Shown here one piece after another: positions 25,056 through 33,600 of a DNA stretch of 64,000 nt. The notes under the pieces are model-generated. The model was not told where the DNA came from. It ran no database searches and was given only the letters and a program-made list of their open reading frames with translations. Origin of the DNA: Flavobacterium sp. I3-2 (GTDB taxonomy: Bacteria > Bacteroidota > Bacteroidia > Flavobacteriales > Flavobacteriaceae); contig NZ_CP058306.1 in NCBI RefSeq assembly GCF_013389595.1, forward strand, positions 2,046,001-2,110,000. Direction: 5' to 3'. Within the stretch, counting starts at the first letter, position 1. Every line of letters begins with the position of its first letter. A program made the position numbers and the translations under genes.

Positions 25056-25570
25056 GAAATTTTATTTAAAGAATTGCCAACGGGTAATTTCATTTTATTT
25101 GTCACCAAACTTAATTCATTTAAACTAAAACTACCTTTCAAAGATAAAATAATTGTTTCGTTACCACTTACAAACATCATGAGTTCTTTAATGTTTTCTT
25201 TTGTTGAAGAAGGGTCAACATAGAAAATCGTTGTTGCTCCATTTTCAGTAAGTGTCATCAATTCGGTCATCGAATTTGTTTTGACATAACTCACAACATA
25301 AGTTTTCATTTTACCAGACGTAGCCGCGTTTTTTGTAGAAATAAGCTTTAAATCATCTAGCTTTTTTATTAAATTTAGATAGGCTTGATTTTCTTTATCA
25401 TTCATATCCATTTTAACGTTTGACATCATTTGAAACATTTTTTTATTAACAACAACCGTTTCTACATTCGGCTGATTTTTAAATGTTTCTATTAAATCTT
25501 GAGCGTTACTAGTAATAGAAAATCCAATACAAGTAACCGTTAAAAGCAAGTATTTTAGTATTGTTTTCAT
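25049..25570 (-). CDS. DUF4252 protein
   Basis: A 173-residue exported protein of the Bacteroidota DUF4252 family, function unknown. It has a signal peptide (LLLTVTCIGFSITSNA, cleavage before QDL), then the family pattern: NVETVVVNKKMFQMM, a central KKLDDLKLIST, MTELMTLTENGATTIFYVD and the end ETIILSLKGSFSLNELSLVT. It lies four bases after the small membrane protein 25575-25835, forming a two-gene unit. In other Bacteroidota DUF4252 genes often follow sigma-70/anti-sigma-like pairs; here no sigma factor is adjacent. Confidence 0.78.
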   Translation of the reverse strand: MKTILKYLLLTVTCIGFSITSNAQDLIETFKNQPNVETVVVNKKMFQMMSNVKMDMNDKENQAYLNLIKKLDDLKLISTKNAATSGKMKTYVVSYVKTNSMTELMTLTENGATTIFYVDPSSTKENIKELMMFVSGNETIILSLKGSFSLNELSLVTNKMKLPVGNSLNKISK

Positions 25571-25574
25571 GATT

Positions 25575-25835
25575 TTAATTTTTTATTTTTTCTGCTGTAT
25601 TTATTTTTTCGATAGAATAAATTCCTTTATTAATTTTTGTGGAAACATTAAATAAGATATCTTTTGTTTTATGATATGCTTGTTCTGGTGTTTCAAAAGT
25701 TTCTGGTTCTGTTTCCTCAAGTTTAGATTCTTTTTTCATTACCGAATTAAAAATCAAAACACTCGAAATCAAAACTAAACCAAGAAAAATAAGCATTAAT
25801 AAAAAGTTTCTTTTGTCTTTGTTCTCTGTATTCAT
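25575..25835 (-). CDS. Small single-helix membrane protein
   Basis: An 86-residue protein. A longer frame opens at 25931, but that overlaps the neighbouring gene and lies across a terminator; the ATG at 25835 (MNTENKDKRNFLLML) is preferred. One membrane helix (FLLMLIFLGLVLISSVLIF, about 11-29) follows a charged N-terminus, then an acidic linker and a helical tail of about 40 residues. I do not recognise a family. The position ahead of the DUF4252 gene suggests co-transcription. A weak box (TATATTTA on the minus strand, 25850-25857) may be its promoter. Confidence 0.6.
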   Translation of the reverse strand: MNTENKDKRNFLLMLIFLGLVLISSVLIFNSVMKKESKLEETEPETFETPEQAYHKTKDILFNVSTKINKGIYSIEKINTAEKIKN

Positions 25836-25861
25836 CGTTATTCTTTTTGTAAATATAAGAT

Positions 25862-25897
25862 AAAAAAAGAAAGCTTCTCGTAATTTGAGAAGCTTTC
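25862..25897 (-). terminator. Terminator of the btuB-btuG operon
   Basis: A perfect 11-base stem GAAAGCTTCTC / GAGAAGCTTTC, followed on the minus strand by seven T. Confidence 0.85.
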
Positions 25898-25902
25898 TAA
25901 AT

Positions 25903-26934
25903 TTAGTTTTTATAAAAACCGTTTGTACCAATTTCAGTTGTGAATGTTTTTAAAACATTTCCACTCAAATCATAAATTGTTATGATACTATTATCTGTAA
26001 ACCCATTTGCGTCGGAACTAAAAACTTTTCCGTCGATGACATTAAATCCGAACAAAGTTGACCAACTATTATCACTAACATTAAATAATGGAGCTGATGG
26101 AATATTGTTTAAATCTTTTGAAAGTGTAAAGATTCCGGTTCCGTTTGTGAAATATAAATTACCATTATCTAAAGTTAAATATCTCGAACTTTTTAAAGTA
26201 TTACTTGTGATTGTTTTTGTAACTGCTTCGTTTTCTATTTTTGATATTTCTGTTTTGTTTACATCAGAACCAATAACAAAAATCATATTTGAATCTATTG
26301 TGATTCCGTTCATTGGCAATGCAAAAGTTAAATCTTTTGTATTTGTATCTGAAGATGAATTTATGATTTCAATTGTATTTCCAGTAGTTGAATAGGAACT
26401 AGATTGTACATAAACATAATTTGATGTTGCTACCAATTTTTCAGGCTGATTATCTAAAGCAATTGTTTTGATAAATGTGTTTGTTGTAGCATTATAAACC
26501 GCGACTGTATTATTGTTTGCATTGGTCACGTAAATTTTACCGTTAGAAAAAGCAATGGCACGTGGTTGATTTAATTCTTGTGAAATTTGATTTACTTTCT
26601 TAAATGTATAACGATTCACAATTTCTATTGTGTTTGAATTGTTCATTACAATGTAAGCCAAATCGTTATTAAATCCAATAAATTGTGCAACATCTCCAAG
26701 TGTTGCATTAGAATTATTTAAAGCAAAAATATTGTTATAAACTGTGCTTAAATCATTTTTTATAAAAGATATTTCGGCATTCGAGCTTTGGAAATTCCCT
26801 TCGTTACAGATTATAATTCCATTTGAATAAGGTTTTTCAGCTTGTGGAATTTCGTCAATAATTGTATCGTCATCTACGTTGCTACACGATGTTGCAAATG
26901 CGATGATAGCTAAAGATAAAACTAATTTTTTCAT
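25903..26934 (-). CDS. BtuG-like beta-propeller lipoprotein (B12 locus)
   Basis: A 343-residue lipoprotein: signal MKKLVLSLAIIAFATSC with Cys17 as the lipid site. The mature part is a beta-propeller of YncE/DUF5074 type, with repeated blade motifs such as LAYIVMNNSNTIEIVNRYTF, GKIYVTNANNNTVAVYNATT and FGFNVIDGKVFSSDANGF. In Bacteroides, BtuG is a surface lipoprotein propeller that binds cobalamin very tightly and hands it to BtuB. Here the gene follows btuB after one base, under a cobalamin riboswitch, so the same role is likely. The family link is by fold and context, not by a diagnostic residue. Confidence 0.78.
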   Translation of the reverse strand: MKKLVLSLAIIAFATSCSNVDDDTIIDEIPQAEKPYSNGIIICNEGNFQSSNAEISFIKNDLSTVYNNIFALNNSNATLGDVAQFIGFNNDLAYIVMNNSNTIEIVNRYTFKKVNQISQELNQPRAIAFSNGKIYVTNANNNTVAVYNATTNTFIKTIALDNQPEKLVATSNYVYVQSSSYSTTGNTIEIINSSSDTNTKDLTFALPMNGITIDSNMIFVIGSDVNKTEISKIENEAVTKTITSNTLKSSRYLTLDNGNLYFTNGTGIFTLSKDLNNIPSAPLFNVSDNSWSTLFGFNVIDGKVFSSDANGFTDNSIITIYDLSGNVLKTFTTEIGTNGFYKN

Positions 26935-26935
26935 A

Positions 26936-28777
26936 TTAAAATTTGGTTATTAATTGTATATTAAAATTTCGACCTGGCATTGGTCGGTTGATTACATTTT
27001 CGTAATTGACGTTCGAAATATTTTTAATTTCGAATAGTAAAGTTTGTTTGATTTTCTTTCCGAAATGATATTGAATATTTCCGTTTATCAAAGCATAAGC
27101 TTCAATTTTTGATTTCGAAACATTACTTGCTGTCGTGAAAACAGAACCATTATAGATGGATTGAATTCCGGCCGAAAAACGTTTGTAATTGTAACTAATT
27201 TGTCCAGTAAATTTATGGAAAGGCGTGTATATCAATTGTTTTTTTAACTGTGTGTCTTCCGAATTCGTATACGCGTAAGTGGCTTGTACATTAAATGTAT
27301 TTTCTTTGATTTTGAAATGATATTGCGCATCAAATTCAGCACCTTTGATTTCGACAGCTTTTAAGTTCTGAGCTTCCCAAGTTCCGGTATTATTTGGAAT
27401 CCATTGCAACATATTATCTATTTTGGTATAATAGGTGTTTAATCCAAAACTTAGATTTCTGAATTTAAATTCGTTGCGTAAATCCAGCTGAAAACTCGTT
27501 TCGGGTTGTAATGATTTATTTCCTCCAGGTTCCCAAAAAATATCATTAAATGTTGGAATTCTAAAATTCTTTGAACCATTCAATTTCAATTGATAAACAG
27601 AGGTTGGTTTGTAATAAATTCCGGCAGAATATAAAAATGGATTTTGATAAGTATTATTGAATTCTTGTTTGAAACCAATTTCGTAGCCTAATTTCTCATT
27701 CAATTCATGATTAGCCAAAATACTTAATCCTAAAATTTCTTGTTTAGCAGATGTAATTCCAGAATTTTTTCCAGTTCCTTTATGGTTTGAATAATCAAGA
27801 ATTCCGTTTAAACTAAAATTTGAAGCGATAAAATATTCAAAATCATATTTTGCTATAAAAGAATTCACATTTCCAGACGAATATTCATTTGTAGGGAGAT
27901 TATTGAAATACTTGTAACCTTCATTAAAATAAGCAATTCTCGCATTAGATTTGTACGAATCACCTTCGTTTTTCCAATGTAATAAGTTTCTAAAATAAGT
28001 ATTTTTATATTTAGTTTTTGTTTGATTTTCTGCAACTAATGCAAAATGACGGTCATCGTTATAATAAGTGGAATATAACGAAAGGCTATTTTTCTCGTTT
28101 ATTTCGTGCCCAACAACTATACTTGCATTATTGTTGTAAAACTCAGCATTTGTGTTTTTCCAATTTCTATTTTTTACTTCAAAATCATTATCCGATTGAT
28201 TTCGGTTAATCGAAATTTGACCAAACCATTTGTCGTTACTAATGGTAAAATTATTATTGATACGGAATGAATTATAGCTTCCGTAACCCAATTGCAAAGT
28301 ATTATCTAAACGTTTTTCAAAACGAATTGGTTGGTTTAAATGAATCGTTCCACCAATCGCACCTGAACCGTACAAAATACTTCCACCACCTGGCTTTATT
28401 GCAATTTCAGAAAATTCTTTATATGAAATTGAATTAAAATCGGTTTGTCCTAAAAATAGTGAATTCACCGGAATTCCGTTCCAAAGCACGCTTGTTTGCT
28501 GTGCAGTAGTTCCTCTAAAACTGGGAGACGAAACCATTCCCGAACCATTTTCTTTAAAATAAATAGATGAGTTCATTAAAAGTAAATCAGTTAACGAACC
28601 GTTTGCTTGTGTGATAATTGAATCGTTTATTTTATGTATGGTTTGGGTTTTGTTGTGCGAATTTAATTTGTAATCTGAGATAATTAATTCATCTAAAACA
28701 AAAGGTGCTTCTTCTTGCGCATAAGCGAAAGTAGAACATGTAAAAATTACAAAATAAGAAATGTTTTTAAAAAGCAT
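26936..28777 (-). CDS. btuB: TonB-dependent cobalamin receptor BtuB
   Basis: A 613-residue outer-membrane receptor. The signal peptide ends at STFAYAQ. A TonB-box-like segment (FVLDELIISDYK) is followed by the plug domain (GTTAQQTSVLWNGIPVNS, IAIKPGGGSILYGSGAIGG) and a 22-strand barrel of about 450 residues ending in GRNFNIQLITKF. The substrate is inferred from the cobalamin riboswitch directly upstream and the BtuG-like gene downstream. Energy would come from TonB-ExbBD (a tonB gene is at 59331-60209). The ATG is about 20 bases from the riboswitch end. Confidence 0.9.
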   Translation of the reverse strand: MLFKNISYFVIFTCSTFAYAQEEAPFVLDELIISDYKLNSHNKTQTIHKINDSIITQANGSLTDLLLMNSSIYFKENGSGMVSSPSFRGTTAQQTSVLWNGIPVNSLFLGQTDFNSISYKEFSEIAIKPGGGSILYGSGAIGGTIHLNQPIRFEKRLDNTLQLGYGSYNSFRINNNFTISNDKWFGQISINRNQSDNDFEVKNRNWKNTNAEFYNNNASIVVGHEINEKNSLSLYSTYYNDDRHFALVAENQTKTKYKNTYFRNLLHWKNEGDSYKSNARIAYFNEGYKYFNNLPTNEYSSGNVNSFIAKYDFEYFIASNFSLNGILDYSNHKGTGKNSGITSAKQEILGLSILANHELNEKLGYEIGFKQEFNNTYQNPFLYSAGIYYKPTSVYQLKLNGSKNFRIPTFNDIFWEPGGNKSLQPETSFQLDLRNEFKFRNLSFGLNTYYTKIDNMLQWIPNNTGTWEAQNLKAVEIKGAEFDAQYHFKIKENTFNVQATYAYTNSEDTQLKKQLIYTPFHKFTGQISYNYKRFSAGIQSIYNGSVFTTASNVSKSKIEAYALINGNIQYHFGKKIKQTLLFEIKNISNVNYENVINRPMPGRNFNIQLITKF

Positions 28778-28814
28778 GGGTTCGACCTTTTTTCCCGAAG
28801 GTTAACTTGTTGTT

Positions 28815-28990
28815 CGTAATCTTTAGGCAGGTCTCCTGGCTTGCTATATTCGGCCTTCCCGATAAAAATCAGTGGCGTGAGTTCGAATGCATCTAAAATC
28901 AGATAAGCTTACAGTTGCGGGTACAGCATAGGAATTGAAAAATTCGCACCTATTTCCCTATTAATGCAATTGTTAAAAATGCAACCTAGT
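28815..28990 (-). promoter_or_regulatory. Cobalamin riboswitch upstream of btuB
   Basis: The minus-strand leader has the conserved elements in order: AATAGGTGCGAA, GTACCCGCAACTGTAAGC, TCACGCCACTG, CGGGAAGGCCGA and the B12 box AGCCAGGAGACCTGCC (28826-28841). After the box lie the expression-platform sequences CCTTCGGG and AAAAAAGG before the btuB ATG, which could mask or expose translation start. With cobalamin bound, btuB-btuG expression should fall. Start and end are approximate. Confidence 0.93.
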
Positions 28991-28996
28991 TTGGTA

Positions 28997-29004
28997 CAAA
29001 TTTA
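28997..29004 (-). promoter_or_regulatory. -7 promoter box for the riboswitch-btuB operon
   Basis: The minus strand reads TAAATTTG (exact TAnnTTTG), placing the RNA start just at the 5' end of the riboswitch. Confidence 0.65.
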
Positions 29005-29048
29005 TAAGTAATTTATTAAAATACAAATCTTTTTTATCAACTTGATAA

Positions 29049-29081
29049 TTTGGTAGTTTAGAAAATTAAAAACTAAATTTG
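29049..29081 (+). promoter_or_regulatory. Promoter for the btuF-btuC-like genes
   Basis: TTTG at 29049-29052, 21 bases, then exact box TAAATTTG at 29074-29081, 19 bases before the ATG. No riboswitch lies between this promoter and the gene. Confidence 0.6.
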
Positions 29082-29100
29082 CTTTTCTAAAAGTACTAAA

Positions 29101-30240
29101 ATGAATTCTAAATTTCTGAAAGCCTTTTTTTTTCTTGGTTGTTTTATTTTAATTTCTTGTAATGATAAAAGAGAAACTAAACAAAACATTGAAAATGTAA
29201 GTAATGAAATTGTTTATGCAACAGGTTTTAATTTGCAACATTATGATAATTTTTCAGTTTTAAAAGTGAATAATCCGTGGCCAAATTCAAATCAAAAATA
29301 TACTTATGTTTTAAGTAAGAATTTAGATAAAATTCCAGATAGTTTATCAAAATATTTACAAATTCAAATCCCGATTCAAAAAGCTGTTGTTACTTCAACT
29401 ACGCATATTCCTTCGTTGGTGGAACTTGGTGTAGAGAATTCGTTAGTAGGATTTCCAGGTTTGAATTATATTTCTAACGAAGTTATTCGAAAAAAAATCG
29501 ATGCTAATCAAATTAAAGAATTAGACGATAACGAAAATGTAAATTTAGAATTAGTGATTGATTTACAGCCCGATTTAATAATTGGACATAGTTACGATGG
29601 CGAAAATAAAAAATTAGAAAATATTAAAAATGCTGGATTAAAAATTGTTTATAACGGCGATTGGGTTGAAAATACTCCATTAGGAAAAGCCGAATGGATT
29701 AAATTTTTCGGCGCTTTATATGATAAAAACTACGAAGCTAAAATGGCATTTGATAAAATTGTAAATTCGTATAACGATGCTAAAAAAATTGTTGAAAATG
29801 CATCAAGTAAACCAACAGTTTTGAGTGGTGCTTTGTATCAAGATGTTTGGTATTTACCAGAAGGTGAAAGCTGGATGGCGCAATTTATTAAAGACGCTGG
29901 CGGAAATTATTTGTGGAGTGAAAGTAAAGGAGTTGGAAGTATTTCTTTAGGATTTGAAACGGTTTTCGATAAAGCTCAAAATGCTCAATTTTGGATTGGA
30001 CCAGGTGAGTTTACATCGTACGAGCAAATGCAAAAAGCAAATCCACATTATGCTGAATTTTCAGCTTTTAAAAATAAAAATGTATATTCTTATAGTGTGA
30101 AAAAAGGTGCAAGTGGTGGAACTTTGTTTTATGAAGAAGCGCCAAATCGTCCAGATTTAATTTTGAAAGATTTGATTCATATTTTTCATCCAAATGTTTT
30201 ACCTAATTATAAACCATATTTTATAGAACCGTTAAAATAA
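29101..30240 (+). CDS. Periplasmic cobalamin/iron-type binding lipoprotein, BtuF-like
   Basis: A 379-residue lipoprotein (lipobox ISC, Cys20) of the class III substrate-binding family (TroA/BtuF fold). Core motifs: TSTTHIPSLVELGVENSLVG, DLQPDLIIGHSYDG, KAEWIKFFGALYDKNYEA, SWMAQFIKDAGGNYLW. It would capture ligand in the periplasm and pass it to the FecCD permease encoded immediately downstream. The place beside btuB and a cobalamin riboswitch makes cobalamin the best guess; iron siderophores use related proteins. It has its own promoter and is divergent from btuB. Confidence 0.8.
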   Translation: MNSKFLKAFFFLGCFILISCNDKRETKQNIENVSNEIVYATGFNLQHYDNFSVLKVNNPWPNSNQKYTYVLSKNLDKIPDSLSKYLQIQIPIQKAVVTSTTHIPSLVELGVENSLVGFPGLNYISNEVIRKKIDANQIKELDDNENVNLELVIDLQPDLIIGHSYDGENKKLENIKNAGLKIVYNGDWVENTPLGKAEWIKFFGALYDKNYEAKMAFDKIVNSYNDAKKIVENASSKPTVLSGALYQDVWYLPEGESWMAQFIKDAGGNYLWSESKGVGSISLGFETVFDKAQNAQFWIGPGEFTSYEQMQKANPHYAEFSAFKNKNVYSYSVKKGASGGTLFYEEAPNRPDLILKDLIHIFHPNVLPNYKPYFIEPLK

Positions 30241-31272
30241 ATGCTTTTTACAACTAAACAAAAAATAGTAGCTTTAGGATTATTTTTGATTTTAATCTTG
30301 TTTTTTATTCTCAATTTAAGCACTGGTTCTGTTCAAATTGCGTTTAAAGAAGTAGTTTCTATATTATTGTTTCAAGAATCTGAAAAAGAAAGTTGGAAAT
30401 ATATCGTTTTAAATTATCGTTTACCTAAAGCAATCGTGGCTATTTTGGTCGGTATGGCTTTGTCTGTAAGTGGAATGTTGATGCAAACTTTATTTAAAAA
30501 TCCAATGGCTGACCCGTATGTTTTAGGTTTAAGTTCTGGTTCTAGTTTAGGGGTTGCATTGGTAATTCTTGGCGGAGGTTTGTTTCCGTTTGCAATCAAG
30601 CAATATTTTACTTCGTCAATAGCTTTAGTTTTAGCATCCGTTTTCGGGAGTTTATTGGTTTTATTTATCATTTTATTAGTTTCAAGAAAAGTTCGTGATA
30701 CGATGACCTTGCTTATTGTCGGATTAATGTTTGCTAGTTTTGCTGGCGCATTAGTTGGCGTACTTTCGTATTTTTCTTCGGCAGAAGAATTAAAAAAATT
30801 TACTTTTTGGTCTTTAGGTAGTTTAGGAAATTTAACTTGGCAAAATATTACGATTATGTTTACAGCGATATTTATCGGATTGTTCATTTCATTTCGATAT
30901 TTAAAAGCTTTAAACGCATTGCTTTTAGGTGAAAATTACGCGAGAAGTTTAGGTGTAAATATAAAAAAATCAAGGTTGTTTATTATTTTAGCAACAGCTA
31001 TTTTATCCGGAACTTGTACTGCTTTTGCTGGTCCAATTGCTTTTGTAGGATTAGCTATTCCGCATATTACTAAAATGATTTTTAAAACAAGTAATCATTT
31101 TATACTGTTTTTTGGTAACTTACTTTTTGGGTCAATTATTCTTTTGCTTTGTGATACCATTTGTCAAGTACCTGGTGATTCGTTTGTCTTGCCAATCAAT
31201 GCGATTACAAGTATTGTTGGAGCTCCAATTGTCATTTATTTATTATTACGAAAACAAGGTTTTAGAGCCTAG
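30241..31272 (+). CDS. FecCD-type ABC permease, BtuC-like
   Basis: A 343-residue inner-membrane permease with about ten helices. The family motifs LPKAIVAILVGMALSVSGML, KNPMADPYVLGLSSGSSLG, and GPIAFVGLAIPHITKM, which contains the ATPase-contact loop, are present. It starts on the base after the BtuF-like stop codon, so the two are one operon. A BtuD-type ATPase gene is expected next, but the following gene is tgt with its own promoter. The pump must borrow an ATPase from elsewhere. A weak hairpin AAAAAC / GTTTTT at about 31283-31300 may end the transcript. Confidence 0.85.
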   Translation: MLFTTKQKIVALGLFLILILFFILNLSTGSVQIAFKEVVSILLFQESEKESWKYIVLNYRLPKAIVAILVGMALSVSGMLMQTLFKNPMADPYVLGLSSGSSLGVALVILGGGLFPFAIKQYFTSSIALVLASVFGSLLVLFIILLVSRKVRDTMTLLIVGLMFASFAGALVGVLSYFSSAEELKKFTFWSLGSLGNLTWQNITIMFTAIFIGLFISFRYLKALNALLLGENYARSLGVNIKKSRLFIILATAILSGTCTAFAGPIAFVGLAIPHITKMIFKTSNHFILFFGNLLFGSIILLLCDTICQVPGDSFVLPINAITSIVGAPIVIYLLLRKQGFRA

Positions 31273-31355
31273 TTTGACTATTAAAAACGTACAAAGTTTT
31301 TTATATTTAAATGTGAATATTTTCAGAAATGAAACATTAAATAAAAGAATCGCTT

Positions 31356-31363
31356 TATATTTG
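31356..31363 (+). promoter_or_regulatory. -7 promoter box for tgt
   Basis: TATATTTG, an exact TAnnTTTG, 19 bases before the ATG at 31383. Confidence 0.6.
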
Positions 31364-31382
31364 CAAATTGTAAAATATAGAT

Positions 31383-32513
31383 ATGAAATTCGATTTAATA
31401 CATAAAGATCCGTTATCTAAAGCTAGAGCCGGAAAAATTACTACAGATCACGGAGTTATCGAAACTCCAATATTTATGCCTGTTGGAACTGTTGCTTCTG
31501 TAAAAGGAGTGCACCAACGTGAGTTAAAAGAAGACATCAATCCAGATATTATTTTAGGAAATACGTACCATTTGTATTTACGTCCAAAAACAGAAATTTT
31601 AGAAAAAGCAGGTGGGTTACATAAATTCATGAATTGGGATAGAAATATCTTAACAGATTCAGGAGGTTTCCAAGTGTATTCACTTTCAGGAAGAAGAAAA
31701 ATTAAAGAAGTAGGTGTGAAGTTTAAATCGCACATCGATGGTTCTTACCACTTTTTTTCTCCAGAAAATGTAATGGAAATTCAACGTACAATCGGAGCTG
31801 ATATTATTATGGCTTTTGACGAATGTACGCCTTATCCTTGTGATTATCGTTACGCAAAACGCTCGATGCACATGACACACCGTTGGTTGGATCGTTGTAT
31901 ATCGCATCTAGAAAAAGTACCTACAAAATACGGTTATGATCAAGCTTTCTTTCCAATTGTTCAAGGATCTACTTTTAAAGATTTGAGAGCGCAATCTGCA
32001 GAATATATTGCAAATGCAGGTGCTGTTGGTAATGCTATCGGTGGATTGTCTGTTGGTGAACCGGCTGAAGAAATGTACGAAATGTGCGAAGTCGTTACAA
32101 ATATTTTACCACAAGACAAACCTCGTTACTTAATGGGAGTTGGTACGCCAATTAACATTTTAGAAAATATTGCTTTGGGTATTGATATGTTTGATTGTGT
32201 GATGCCAACACGTAATGCCAGAAACGGAATGTTATTTACATCTGAAGGTTTCATCAATATCAAAAATAAAAAGTGGGAAGATGATTTTTCTCCAATCGAT
32301 CCGATGGGTCACACTTGGGTAGATTTAGATTATTCAAAAGCTTATTTACGTCACCTTTTTGTTGCTAATGAATATTTAGGAAAACAAATTGCTACCATTC
32401 ATAATTTAGGATTCTATATGTGGTTGGTTCGCGAAGCAAGACAACAAATCTTAGCTGGAACTTTCTACGCTTGGAAAGAAAAAATGGTAAAACAAATGGC
32501 AACTCGTTTATAA
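31383..32513 (+). CDS. tgt: tRNA-guanine transglycosylase (queuosine biosynthesis)
   Basis: A 376-residue TIM-barrel enzyme that exchanges guanine 34 of certain tRNAs for preQ1. Visible are the substrate site TDSGGFQVYSL, MAFDECTPYP, GGLSVGEP and the catalytic stretch GIDMFDCVMPTRNARNG. The family's zinc site (CxCxxC about 20 residues before a conserved His) is not intact: at residues 309-314 the sequence is GHTWVD where E. coli has CDCYTC; the later His (340, in TIHNL) is kept. Length and all other motifs fit an active enzyme, so the zinc loss may be a lineage trait. The LptF/G-type gene follows after 13 bases. Confidence 0.92.
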   Translation: MKFDLIHKDPLSKARAGKITTDHGVIETPIFMPVGTVASVKGVHQRELKEDINPDIILGNTYHLYLRPKTEILEKAGGLHKFMNWDRNILTDSGGFQVYSLSGRRKIKEVGVKFKSHIDGSYHFFSPENVMEIQRTIGADIIMAFDECTPYPCDYRYAKRSMHMTHRWLDRCISHLEKVPTKYGYDQAFFPIVQGSTFKDLRAQSAEYIANAGAVGNAIGGLSVGEPAEEMYEMCEVVTNILPQDKPRYLMGVGTPINILENIALGIDMFDCVMPTRNARNGMLFTSEGFINIKNKKWEDDFSPIDPMGHTWVDLDYSKAYLRHLFVANEYLGKQIATIHNLGFYMWLVREARQQILAGTFYAWKEKMVKQMATRL

Positions 32514-32526
32514 TTAAAAGCTTTAT

Positions 32527-33600
32527 ATGAAAATAATTGATTGGTACATTTTAAAACGTTATTTGGGAACATTCTTTGTAATGTTGTTGCTTTTTATTCC
32601 TATTGGGATAGCCATTGACGTTGCCGATAGAATTAATAAAATTCTTGAAAATAAAGTACCAATCGAAGCAGTTTTGGAATATTATTTAGACTTTACAGTT
32701 TATTTTGCCAATATGCTATTTCCTATATTTTTGTTTATTTCCATTATCTGGTTTACTTCAAAATTAGCTAGTAACACAGAGATTGTTGCTATTTTGAGTT
32801 CAGGGATTTCATATAATCGATTTCTTAGGCCTTATATTGTTGGAGCAGCGATTATATCTCTAATTGCATTAATTTTTGGTTTTTTTATTGTTCCGCCTGC
32901 AAGTCAAGGTTATAACGATTTTCGTTTTAAGTATTTAAAACGAGCCGAAGTTCGTGAAACCATGAATGTGTTCAAACAATTAAGTGAAGATGAATTTATC
33001 TATGTAAGTAATTTTAATCTATCTTCTAAAACTGGTTATAATTTTACATTAGAAAAATTTGATGGTAATAAATTAGAATATAAAATTAAAGCAAACAGAA
33101 TTATTTATAATGACAGTACAAAAGATTATACATTAAAAGGTTATGAAAAACGTATTGTTGGTGAGTTAGACGACAAAGTTGAAAGTGAGCTTCAAAAAAA
33201 CATGAAATTCAATTTCGAAATGGATGATTTAACTCCAGCTGTTTATGCTGCTGAAACCATGACTTTAGGTGAATTAAATCGATTTATCGAAAAAGAAAAA
33301 ATGCGTGGTTCGTCAAATATCAATATGTATTTAGTCGTTAAATATAAAAAATACAGTGTTCCAGTTTCGGCTTTTATTTTAACGATAATTGCCGTTGCTG
33401 TAGCTTCTACAAAACGTCGTGGAGGAATGGGAGTGAACCTAGCTTTAGGAATCGCTTTTGCATTTACTTACATTTTCTTTGACAAGATTTTCGGAACTTT
33501 GGCCGAAGCATCAAGTATAAACCCTTTATTTGCAGTGTGGTTCCCAAATATTGTTTTCGGAATTATAGCTGTTTATTTATTAAAAAATGCTAGACGCTAA
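32527..33600 (+). CDS. LptF/LptG-family permease
   Basis: A 357-residue member of the YjgP/YjgQ family, the inner-membrane half of the Lpt machine that extracts lipopolysaccharide and sends it to the outer membrane. It begins MKIIDWYILKRYLGTFFVML as is typical, with helices at about 10-35, 55-80 and 95-125, a periplasmic jelly-roll domain (about 135-265), and three C-terminal helices (from about 275). LptF and LptG cannot be told apart here. It lies 13 bases after tgt and overlaps the EamA gene by 14 bases, so tgt, this gene and the next are probably one transcript. Confidence 0.85.
   Translation: MKIIDWYILKRYLGTFFVMLLLFIPIGIAIDVADRINKILENKVPIEAVLEYYLDFTVYFANMLFPIFLFISIIWFTSKLASNTEIVAILSSGISYNRFLRPYIVGAAIISLIALIFGFFIVPPASQGYNDFRFKYLKRAEVRETMNVFKQLSEDEFIYVSNFNLSSKTGYNFTLEKFDGNKLEYKIKANRIIYNDSTKDYTLKGYEKRIVGELDDKVESELQKNMKFNFEMDDLTPAVYAAETMTLGELNRFIEKEKMRGSSNINMYLVVKYKKYSVPVSAFILTIIAVAVASTKRRGGMGVNLALGIAFAFTYIFFDKIFGTLAEASSINPLFAVWFPNIVFGIIAVYLLKNARR

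Noticed and set aside
31112..31405. A 97-codon plus-strand frame between the BtuC-like gene and tgt
   Set aside because: Its first half is an out-of-frame copy of the permease coding region, and its end overlaps the tgt promoter. It has no ABC ATPase motif, so it is not the missing BtuD.
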